A stretch of DNA of 60,096 nucleotides from an uncultured Lachnospiraceae bacterium (GTDB lineage Bacteria; Bacillota; Clostridia; Lachnospirales; Lachnospiraceae). The stretch covers positions 1 to 60,096 of the forward strand of contig CANQOK010000009.1 of NCBI GenBank assembly GCA_947625465.1, read 5' to 3'. Under the pieces are notes generated by a model that had not been told where the DNA came from, did not search any database, and saw only the letters and a list, made by a program, of their open reading frames with translations. Below, piece by piece: positions 53,468 through 60,096 of this stretch. Numbering within the stretch: the stretch's first letter is position 1; every line of letters starts with the position of its first letter. The position numbers and the translations under genes were made by a program.

Positions 53468-54958
53468 GTGGCAGAACAGAATCGGGCACAGGAACCGGAT
53501 ATGAACCAATTGTTAAAGGTACGCCGTCAGAAGCTGGCGGATCTGCAGGAGGCAGGGCAGAATCCTTTTGTCATTACCAAATATGACGTAACCCATCACA
53601 GCAAAGAGATCAAAGACAATTATGACGCGCTGGAAGGAAAACCGGTGTCGGTTGCGGGCCGTATGATGGCAAAGCGGGTTATGGGAAAGGCGTCCTTCTG
53701 CAATGTACAGGACCTGGAGGGCAATATTCAGGTCTATGTGGCAAGAGACGAGATCGGCACAGACGCATATGCGGCATTTAAGAAATATGATGTCGGCGAT
53801 CTGGTCGGTGTGACCGGTACCGTATTTACCACCAAAATGGGTGAGATCTCCATTCATGCTACGGGTATGACACTGCTGTCTAAGAGTCTGCAGATTCTGC
53901 CGGAGAAGTTTCACGGCCTGACGAATACGGATCTGCGTTACCGGCAGCGGTATGTGGATCTGATCATGAATCCGGAGGTTAAGGATACCTTTATCAAGCG
54001 TTCCAGAATCATCAGTACCATTCGGAAATATCTGGATTCACAGGGTTTTATGGAGGTAGAGACTCCGATGCTGGTAGCCAATGCCGGCGGCGCGGCAGCC
54101 AGACCGTTTGAGACGCATTTCAACGCGCTGGACGAGGACTTTAAACTGCGGATCTCTCTGGAGTTATATCTGAAGCGGCTGATCGTAGGCGGCCTGGAAC
54201 GTGTCTATGAGATCGGCCGGGTATTCCGGAATGAAGGCCTGGATACCAGACACAATCCCGAGTTTACCTTGATGGAGCTGTATCAGGCTTATACCGATTA
54301 TCATGGTATGATGGATCTGACGGAGAATCTGTACCGTTATGTGGCACAGGAGGTTCTGGGTACCACGAAGATCGTTTATAACGGAACTGAAATGGATCTG
54401 GGACAACCGTTTGCCCGGATCACGATGGTGGACGCCGTGAAGCAGTACAGCGGCGTGGACTTCCACGAGATCCATACCCTGGAGGAAGCGCGTGCTGCGG
54501 CAAAAGCGCATCACGTGGAATATGAGGAACGTCACAGGAAGGGCGATATCCTGAACCTGTTCTTTGAGGAGTTCGTAGAGGAGCATCTGATCCAGCCTAC
54601 GTTTGTGATGGATCATCCTATCGAGATTTCACCGCTTACCAAGAAGAAGCCGGAGGATCCGGAATATGTGGAGCGGTTTGAGTTTTTTATGAACGGCTGG
54701 GAGATGGCGAATGCCTACTCGGAATTAAATGATCCCGTTGATCAGCGGGAGCGGTTCAAGGCGCAGGAGGCGCAGCTGGCTCAGGGCGATGAGGAAGCCA
54801 ATACTACAGACGAGGATTTCCTGAACGCGCTGGAAATCGGCATGCCGCCTACAGGCGGGATCGGATTCGGGATCGACCGGATGTGTATGCTGCTGACGGA
54901 TTCGGCGGCCATAAGAGATGTACTGCTGTTCCCGACAATGAAGAGCTTGGACAAATAA
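53468..54958 (+). CDS. lysS: Lysyl-tRNA synthetase (class II)
   Basis: A 496-residue class II aminoacyl-tRNA synthetase. The N-terminal OB-fold (about 55-165) is followed by motif 1 ([11 protein letters not shown]), motif 2 ([21 protein letters not shown]) and motif 3 ([13 protein letters not shown]). The length is typical. The start is GTG with AAAGGAGAG upstream. The C-terminus [13 protein letters not shown] is intact. The accessory region begins after this gene. Confidence 0.96.
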   Translation: MAEQNRAQEPDMNQLLKVRRQKLADLQEAGQNPFVITKYDVTHHSKEIKDNYDALEGKPVSVAGRMMAKRVMGKASFCNVQDLEGNIQVYVARDEIGTDAYAAFKKYDVGDLVGVTGTVFTTKMGEISIHATGMTLLSKSLQILPEKFHGLTNTDLRYRQRYVDLIMNPEVKDTFIKRSRIISTIRKYLDSQGFMEVETPMLVANAGGAAARPFETHFNALDEDFKLRISLELYLKRLIVGGLERVYEIGRVFRNEGLDTRHNPEFTLMELYQAYTDYHGMMDLTENLYRYVAQEVLGTTKIVYNGTEMDLGQPFARITMVDAVKQYSGVDFHEIHTLEEARAAAKAHHVEYEERHRKGDILNLFFEEFVEEHLIQPTFVMDHPIEISPLTKKKPEDPEYVERFEFFMNGWEMANAYSELNDPVDQRERFKAQEAQLAQGDEEANTTDEDFLNALEIGMPPTGGIGFGIDRMCMLLTDSAAIRDVLLFPTMKSLDK

Positions 54959-54964
54959 AAATAG

Positions 54965-55042
54965 CTGGAAAGCCCATAAATACAGGCTTTCGCAAATTTG
55001 AAAAGTGCTTCCAGTGACAAATCAGTGACAATTTAGTGACAA
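54965..55042 (+). repeat. Inverted repeats and three 11-bp-period direct repeats after lysS
   Basis: AAAGCC (54969-54974) with GGCTTT (54985-54990), and CTGGAA (54965-54970) with TTCCAG (55009-55014), form nested inverted repeats. AGTGACAA occurs at 55013, 55024 and 55035, an exact 11-base period, so all copies face one side of the helix. This looks like a protein-binding array, such as recombinase arm sites. The rest of 54959-55206 holds only the terminator below. Confidence 0.6.
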
Positions 55043-55087
55043 TCAGAACAAGTTTTATGCAGAGTTATGCAGAAAATTTATACTTTA

Positions 55088-55133
55088 GGGAGAAAGACTT
55101 TATGTGTAAAAGTTTTTCTCCCTATTGTTTTTT
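55088..55133 (+). terminator. Terminator downstream of lysS
   Basis: GGGAGAAA (55088-55095) pairs with TTTCTCCC (55115-55122), with inner ACTT/AAGT, followed by a T-rich tail with TTTTTT. Confidence 0.75.
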
Positions 55134-55206
55134 AAAGAATAATATTTTATTTGCCGCCAAAAACGATTATAATAGAAGCCTCTATTATTAGAAAGGAAAA
55201 GTGAAA

Positions 55207-56922
55207 ATGAAGAACAAAGATTTATTGGAAGAAGGGTTTTCTATTGTAGAATTTTCTCCAGAATTTTTTGAAGAGCAAATGAAGGATGACGGAACAGCAC
55301 AATATGTACAAGACATAATTCAGCGGATTCAAGGGAAGCAGGAAAAAGAGAAAATTCAGAATGGAAAAGACTTTCAACAAAAGAAAACTTTCCCTGCATG
55401 GAGAGCTATATTAAGCGAGTTGATGGCTGATTTATGCCCGGAAGGGATTGTAGAATCTTTTAGGATTGCAACAGATCCTGATGGAGTAGGGCAATTGTAT
55501 CCGCTTTTAGTAGAATTTTATTCGGATCCTGATCTTTTGTGCTTTGATGTAGCTCAGACAATAATTTATAATCTGTATCGGCTGGAAGAAATGAGTGAGT
55601 TCGACATGGAAAAAGACGGCGGAGAATTATGGAAAGAAGAGGAGCTGGATGTTTTTTGGGAAATAGGGAGAAAGAGACTTGAAAAAAAGGAAACGGAAGA
55701 AATAGGCAAAAAGAAAAGATATAACAGGGATGAGAAAGAAATGGAAATAGATTTTTTACCAGACCTTGATCGACTTGCCGAAAAATACAAGGGGAAAGCC
55801 AAACCAGCGGTATACTTTACACAATTTCGAGAAGGAACAAAGATTAGACTGGAAGATGGATTTCGGGAACTAGAAGCATTGTATATCTCAAACGAGAAAT
55901 TTCAGGATTTTTTGCATCAATTTAAGGTGAAGGATTGTTGCGAAATGCTTGAGAAGAATGTAAAAAAGCTGAATGAAATTACAGGGCTTCCCTTACATTA
56001 TATATGGGAAAAAATGACATATTTTAATACTATTAACATCTTGGCTAAATTCTTCCTGAAGTATATGGAAAAAGAAAACGATGTAAGAACGAAAAAGGAA
56101 GCAGAAATATTTATAGAGTGGCTTTGTAAAGACCAAAAATATTTATTTCGACAGATAAGGTCCATGCCTAATGTACTGACAAAGCTGCTTTTACTGAAAG
56201 AAGCGTTCGCATATATAGAGAAGTTCTCAAGATATGATATAGGTAAATTTTTGAGGGAATTGACATTATTTCTTGCCCAGGTCAATGATAAATATCTAGC
56301 TTTGCAGAGAGAACTAGTAAGAAGAGCTATGCTTGTCAGATGGAATATGTCAGAGAAAAAACAAAAAACTACATGGATTTCCGAATTAGAAGAAGAATAT
56401 TCTGCCGATTTATTTGCAATATGGCTTTTATCCTTAAATATTACAGATGAATTAGTAAATGTAAATTTGGAAAAGGATTGTACATTGACAGCATTGGAAA
56501 ACAAATTTGTTTTTAGGCATGGGAAACAAAAAATCGATCCATTTGAGGTTATGAGGAAAGAAAGACTTCTGGAAATTATTATGAAAGGAAAGTATTGTGA
56601 TACTGCAAAGGAATTGGCAAAAATTTTGAAAGATAATGGCTGGTTGTCAACAAATCCAATTACTTATGTTGGAGAGGTAGAAAAAGACGGATATATAGAA
56701 GGGCCAACAGGGCCAATCTGTACAGCTGTTCATGGAAAAGATAAGGTGACCGGGGTAAAAATAGACATAGATGAGAACAGACAGGCAATGGAATTAGAAA
56801 AAACTATGAAGGAATGGCTGTTGTCAGAATATAAGAATGTGATGTATGAAAATACATATTCACAGGATGATGAAAAATACAAAGAAACATTAAATTTTTT
56901 ATTATACCATTTTTTCAAATAA
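55207..56922 (+). CDS. Unrecognised 571-residue protein
   Basis: A 571-residue soluble protein with very high Lys and Glu content, several helical and likely coiled-coil stretches (about 45-60 and 150-175, KKETEEIGKKKRYNRDEKE), and no membrane helix, signal peptide or motif I recognise. The C-terminal part has GPTGPICTAVHGKDKVTGVKIDID, a short Gly/Pro-rich turn. The gene is AT-rich (20 G or C of 60 at 56041-56100), unlike lysS. I chose the ATG at 55207 with AAAGGA upstream over a GTG at 55201. It is single and ends in a strong terminator. It may be cargo of an inserted element. Confidence 0.65.
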   Translation: MKNKDLLEEGFSIVEFSPEFFEEQMKDDGTAQYVQDIIQRIQGKQEKEKIQNGKDFQQKKTFPAWRAILSELMADLCPEGIVESFRIATDPDGVGQLYPLLVEFYSDPDLLCFDVAQTIIYNLYRLEEMSEFDMEKDGGELWKEEELDVFWEIGRKRLEKKETEEIGKKKRYNRDEKEMEIDFLPDLDRLAEKYKGKAKPAVYFTQFREGTKIRLEDGFRELEALYISNEKFQDFLHQFKVKDCCEMLEKNVKKLNEITGLPLHYIWEKMTYFNTINILAKFFLKYMEKENDVRTKKEAEIFIEWLCKDQKYLFRQIRSMPNVLTKLLLLKEAFAYIEKFSRYDIGKFLRELTLFLAQVNDKYLALQRELVRRAMLVRWNMSEKKQKTTWISELEEEYSADLFAIWLLSLNITDELVNVNLEKDCTLTALENKFVFRHGKQKIDPFEVMRKERLLEIIMKGKYCDTAKELAKILKDNGWLSTNPITYVGEVEKDGYIEGPTGPICTAVHGKDKVTGVKIDIDENRQAMELEKTMKEWLLSEYKNVMYENTYSQDDEKYKETLNFLLYHFFK

Positions 56923-56947
56923 ATGTCAAATTTAAAAAAGATGCTGC

Positions 56948-56981
56948 AGGATTGCCGTGTTTTTGCGGCAATCCTTTTTTT
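56948..56981 (+). terminator. Terminator after the 571-residue protein gene
   Basis: AGGATTGCCG (56948-56957) pairs with CGGCAATCCT (56966-56975), followed by seven T residues. Confidence 0.85.
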
Positions 56982-56996
56982 GACGTAAAATTCAGG

Positions 56997-57010
56997 TATC
57001 AACGTTGATA
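56997..57010. promoter_or_regulatory. 14-bp perfect palindrome, operator candidate
   Basis: TATCAACGTTGATA is its own reverse complement. It lies upstream of the three-gene module in a 320-base gap (56923-57242) that otherwise holds a terminator, an orphan AAAGGAGG and the hairpin below. Confidence 0.5.
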
Positions 57011-57047
57011 GATAGTAAAAAAGAAAGGAGGAAAAAAACGTAAAAAC

Positions 57048-57116
57048 GCCCCGCCGTTAACGCGGGTTTTCAATTTTCCCGCAGGAAGGCGGGGCAAAAA
57101 AAATGCACATTGAAAA
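57048..57116. ncRNA. GC-rich hairpin with possible pseudoknot
   Basis: GCCCCGCC (57048-57055) pairs with GGCGGGGC (57088-57095), and GCGGG (57062-57066) with CCCGC (57078-57082), around an internal loop. Eight loop bases TTTTCAAT (57067-57074) are complementary to ATTGAAAA (57109-57116), which could make a pseudoknot. On the minus strand the stem is followed by GTTTTTACGTTTTTTT, as in a terminator. It stands out sharply in AT-rich flanks. Confidence 0.5.
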
Positions 57117-57242
57117 TTTTATACAGGGAACGGCGTGCCAAAAAAAAGAGAAGTTGCAGATTCTGCCTGCAAAAAATGCGCAGAATTCGCAGGAAAACTT
57201 TGAAAAATATCGAAAAATTTGGGCAAAAGGAGGTGGCAGTCA

Positions 57243-57935
57243 ATGAAACAAAATTTTCAACCGGGACAGGTGGAAACAACACCTGTCCCACAAAATGGAG
57301 GAAATATATATTTCCCATCACCACAAATTCAAAATCACCTTTATCTTCGCGAAGCTCAGCTTAGAATGGAAACGGCGGCAAGGCTTGCGATAATAGATCG
57401 AGAATATAACTGGAGGAATTATCTCTTAGAGAAGACAGAACTAATGCAAATCCGACGCAATGAGACGATTGAATTGAATCGACGGAGGCGCCTTTTGGCT
57501 ACTGCACGAATTTTTGTAAATGCGGCAAGGCAAATCAGCGTGGAAATTATTGCGCAGGACGGGAGCAAGATCGGAGAAAAGGTTTTAATGGATCAAAAAA
57601 ATCTTCACGGGACGCTGCTTTTCAGCTTGTTTCGGGAGGAAAAATTTTTCGCTCTGCAGATTCAATGGGATTCGCCGTTGGGGAAAGTGGTCATCAAGGA
57701 AGCAGATCTTTGTCCGAAAGTTATGGTGCGAAAGCTTGCCCGTGCAGGAGTTGCCATTCACTGTAGCAGGGAAAGAAGGACAGAAATCATTGAGACGTTA
57801 TTTGCTTTCTTGCTGGAAACAGCGACGACACAGGAACTTCCATATACAGTAGGATGGAACAAGATGAGCTCCGGAAACTGGTATTTTGAATCAGACAGCA
57901 GAAAGACTTTTAAGGAGATGTGCTATGGAGAATAA
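57243..57935 (+). CDS. Module protein 1, unknown function
   Basis: A 230-residue protein. The N-terminal 40 residues are Pro/Gln/Asn-rich and probably flexible. A basic helical stretch follows (RRNETIELNRRRRLLATARIF, about 70-90), then a mixed alpha/beta part. The C-terminal LPYTVGWNKMSSGNWYFE recalls the Gly-Trp entry segment of DUF927-type helicase or primase proteins, but this is only a resemblance. It has a strong AAAAGGAGGTGG ribosome site. It overlaps the next gene by 11 bases. Confidence 0.6.
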   Translation: MKQNFQPGQVETTPVPQNGGNIYFPSPQIQNHLYLREAQLRMETAARLAIIDREYNWRNYLLEKTELMQIRRNETIELNRRRRLLATARIFVNAARQISVEIIAQDGSKIGEKVLMDQKNLHGTLLFSLFREEKFFALQIQWDSPLGKVVIKEADLCPKVMVRKLARAGVAIHCSRERRTEIIETLFAFLLETATTQELPYTVGWNKMSSGNWYFESDSRKTFKEMCYGE

Positions 57936-58980
57936 TAATATGACAATAATAATCAGATCTTTTTGTTTAAACCACCCGCTGATCAATGCTTGGAAGTATT
58001 CACTAAAAAAGCCGATCGCATTGGTGTTTCCGGAGAGTAGAGATGTGTCTTCGTTTATACAAAGTATATCATACGATTTAAAAGTTATCACTGCTACGAC
58101 AAAATTGGAAAAGGCAAAGGAGATGATCTGGGAGGCAAATTCGGAAGGGATCTTCCTGATGATGCCAGAAAAGGGAAACAGGACTTCTGTAAAAATGCAA
58201 GTTTTAGAAGAAGTGATTTTCAGAGCTGCAATGCTTGGTGAAATTGACGGAAAACCTGTCTGCGCTGCGATATTTATGATTTTCTTGGGGTTTATTCCGG
58301 CCCGGTATGCAGAGCGTGTTTTTGCTATTGCTGTTAATGAAAAAAGTACTCAAGTACAGCAAGATTTTTTTAGACTTGTGCCTGAAAATGGAGACTTATC
58401 GCTCGTTGAAGATAAAATCGCAGAGATCATGAATGAAGAAGCGGAGCTGAACCCTCTTTTAGTGGCGGTATGCTTTTTGTATCCGAAACTTAAAAAAGAA
58501 GGAAAGAAAGAAGAGTATAAACGCTTACTTGATGAGGCGAATACCATTGTGGAAAATGCGTCGTTATATGAAGAGCGTGATCAAGTGCGATCCTTGGCAA
58601 TGGACAGGATTCTTGCCTTTTATCGGGAAGAGGATGGCAGAGATCGTATATTCAGACTGCCATATTTAAACATTGAGGCAGAGCGGATGTTGGATTCTGC
58701 ATGTTTTGTTCGGGAAAATGATCTGTATTTTTCAGAAAAGACATTCCGGAAAATTATGGAGCCGCTTACAAACTCGATGCCGATGGGATTGTTAAAAGAG
58801 AGCCTGATAGAAGCAGAAGTTTTAATAGGAAATATTGGTGATTGTACTTGCAAAATGTCGTATTATGGTCGGGACAATCATCTTTCCCGTAAGCGGATGC
58901 TTCGAATAGATATGTCGAAATTTGCCGGAAATGATGAATTTAAATATTTACACATGTCATATTTTATAAGAGGAGAATGA
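57925..58980 (+). CDS. Module protein 2, unknown function
   Basis: A 351-residue protein with no signal, no clear membrane helix (one hydrophobic stretch AAIFMIFLGFIPARYAERVFAI near residue 112) and no P-loop. It opens with HPLINAWKYSLKKPIALVFPE, and has an alpha-helical middle with a charged LKKEGKKEEYKRLLDEAN segment. The order and lengths suggest it could be the second half of a split DUF927-like protein whose first half is module protein 1; this is inference. I chose the ATG at 57925 with AAGGAG upstream. Its stop lies two bases before the ATPase start. Confidence 0.6.
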   Translation: MENNNMTIIIRSFCLNHPLINAWKYSLKKPIALVFPESRDVSSFIQSISYDLKVITATTKLEKAKEMIWEANSEGIFLMMPEKGNRTSVKMQVLEEVIFRAAMLGEIDGKPVCAAIFMIFLGFIPARYAERVFAIAVNEKSTQVQQDFFRLVPENGDLSLVEDKIAEIMNEEAELNPLLVAVCFLYPKLKKEGKKEEYKRLLDEANTIVENASLYEERDQVRSLAMDRILAFYREEDGRDRIFRLPYLNIEAERMLDSACFVRENDLYFSEKTFRKIMEPLTNSMPMGLLKESLIEAEVLIGNIGDCTCKMSYYGRDNHLSRKRMLRIDMSKFAGNDEFKYLHMSYFIRGE

Positions 58981-58982
58981 AA

Positions 58983-60065
58983 ATGGAAAAAATTATGATC
59001 GGATCGAATCAAAATAAACAAAATGTCTTTTTCGATGGTCAGTCCTCCAATCCACATTGTTTTGCTGTCGGCAAGTCTGGATGCGGGAAAACAACGTCAA
59101 TGCTATATCAACTTGTACAAGAGGCGGAAAAAGGCAAAATCTGTGTGGTTATTAATTGGCACCGGGCAATACAGCGGGAGTCTCTGTTTCCAGAAATACG
59201 GCGGAGATATGAACAACATGTCAAAGTGATCGATGTGGCCGAGAATGGAATCCAAGTCCCGCTTTTTACACCCTGCGTTGATACAAAGGGACAAAGCGAA
59301 TCGGAAGAGATGCTTGTTCATCGGATCACAGCGTTGCTGAAAACTTCTTGTGATCTCACCCCGACACAGGAGTCACAAGTCCATCTAGCCGTAAAGTCAA
59401 TATACAGGCTGGGGCTGTATAAGACGGAGGGAATTTCTGCTGTGTCGGAATGGCTGTATCAACAAAAAAAAGCAGTAGCGGCAAATGCAGCGGCCAAAAT
59501 TGGAGCCCTTAGTGACAGCAACCTGTTGAAAAATGGAAACTTTTGGAATGAAGTTGCGCCGATCGTTGAGTTTGATCTGAATGGACTCGAATATTCCGAT
59601 CAGCTCGTGGTCACAAAGTTTCTTGCCGATTACATTTTGCGATTGGCCAATAGGGGGCAATTTTTGCAAAAAGGAATTACCTTGTTTATCGATGAGTGTC
59701 AGAACCTGGAGTTCCATCAAGGATCTACAATGTCAACTTTGCTTAATGAGAGCCGCCGTCTTAATTTGCGGGTTATGCTGGCGGCACCTACAATAATTCA
59801 TCAGAAAGGGATGGATGTAATGCGTCAATGCGGGCTACGATTATATTTTGAACCGTTTGATCATGAACGAAAACTGGTGGCAAATTTTATTGACGCACTG
59901 CATCCAGAAGTCTGGGTTTTTATTCTGTCTCGCTTAAAACGCGGGGAATATGTCGCCTGCGGCAACTTTTACATAAATGGAAAAGAAGTTATGGGCGTCC
60001 AGCAGTTAAGCTGCGTCTTATTAACAGAAAAAGAAAAAAGCAAGGTAGTGTCAAGTAAGCTATGA
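58983..60065 (+). CDS. HerA/TraG-like P-loop ATPase
   Basis: A 360-residue ATPase. Walker A is VGKSGCGKTTS (residues 29-39) and Walker B is ITLFIDECQN with Asp237-Glu238. Downstream are LLNESRRLNLRVMLAAPTI and a C-terminal segment RLKRGEYVACGNF, a pattern of the HerA/FtsK and VirD4/TraG coupling-protein superfamily. No membrane helices are visible, so it resembles soluble HerA-type translocases more than conjugative coupling proteins. I chose the ATG at 58983, seven bases after GAGGAG; an ATG at 58977 is too close. It completes a tightly coupled three-gene unit. The gene is complete in this window. Confidence 0.8.
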   Translation: MEKIMIGSNQNKQNVFFDGQSSNPHCFAVGKSGCGKTTSMLYQLVQEAEKGKICVVINWHRAIQRESLFPEIRRRYEQHVKVIDVAENGIQVPLFTPCVDTKGQSESEEMLVHRITALLKTSCDLTPTQESQVHLAVKSIYRLGLYKTEGISAVSEWLYQQKKAVAANAAAKIGALSDSNLLKNGNFWNEVAPIVEFDLNGLEYSDQLVVTKFLADYILRLANRGQFLQKGITLFIDECQNLEFHQGSTMSTLLNESRRLNLRVMLAAPTIIHQKGMDVMRQCGLRLYFEPFDHERKLVANFIDALHPEVWVFILSRLKRGEYVACGNFYINGKEVMGVQQLSCVLLTEKEKSKVVSSKL

Positions 60066-60096
60066 AAAACTGAGTCGAAAAAAATAGGCTCAGATG

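Noticed and set aside
55013-55042. AGTGACAA copies as a CRISPR array
   Set aside because: Units are only 8 bases with 3-base gaps, far below CRISPR repeat and spacer sizes.
57110-57364. 84-codon basic frame overlapping module gene 1
   Set aside because: It overlaps gene 1, which has a strong ribosome site, while this frame has none and is a low-complexity Lys/Arg run.
57243-60065. Assignment of the module to a named defence system
   Set aside because: Only the ATPase fold is recognisable, and it is shared by many transfer and defence systems. Naming one would go beyond the evidence.

Overview
The window looks like the chromosome of a low-to-mid-GC Firmicute of class Clostridia, most likely a Lachnospiraceae-type gut bacterium. 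This is an inference from gene content: HPr kinase, WhiA, RapZ and Crh together, a BirA repressor-ligase, FtsH, CarD, a DUF11 protein and a rhodanese-TtcA fusion. Strong AGGAGG-type ribosome binding sites and sigma-A promoters of the TTGACA/TATAAT type support it. No rRNA, tRNA or CRISPR array was seen.

Layout. 98-4082: end of a surface polysaccharide locus (epimerase, UDP-galactopyranose mutase, RmlA, RmlB). 4208-9956: HAD phosphatase, a hybrid histidine kinase with two receivers, and a UvrA-like ABC ATPase without a UvrB-binding domain. 10026-16742: DUF11 protein, glycosyltransferase, inositol monophosphatase-type enzyme, a YhcG-type nuclease, a sigma factor with a large C-terminal extension, and a rhodanese-TtcA fusion. 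16773-18778: TrkH/TrkA potassium uptake. 19006-26092: CarD, then a complete phosphate regulon (PstSCAB, PhoU, PhoB, PhoR). 26201-31328: PurF paralog without its catalytic cysteine, flavin reductase, BioY with a BirA-like operator, an alanine/glycine symporter with an inserted soluble domain, and a GreA paralog. 31450-32590: a YgiT/DUF4258 toxin-antitoxin-like pair, then a decayed methionyl-tRNA synthetase locus (truncated T-box plus gene remnant). 32591-42315: PyrG; then FtsH, UvrC, HprK, MurB, RapZ, WhiA, Crh. 42499-54958: DnaE, TrmH-type methyltransferase, SH3-domain protein, NfeD, SPFH protein, BirA, CoaX, DusB, GreA, LysS.

After lysS the sequence changes character. It becomes AT-rich, with three AGTGACAA repeats at an 11-bp period, a 571-residue protein I do not recognise, a palindrome, a GC-rich hairpin with a possible pseudoknot, and a tightly overlapping three-gene module ending in a HerA/TraG-like P-loop ATPase. 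I read this as the left end of an integrated mobile or defence island that continues past the window. It is the best candidate for an undescribed system.

Several parts connect functionally. HprK (38213) and Crh (42055, Gln15 and Ser46) form a kinase-substrate pair for carbon catabolite control in one cluster. BirA (49227) carries a DNA-binding domain and its likely operator lies upstream of bioY (28288-28318). The Pst transporter, PhoU and PhoBR form one phosphate sensing and uptake unit.
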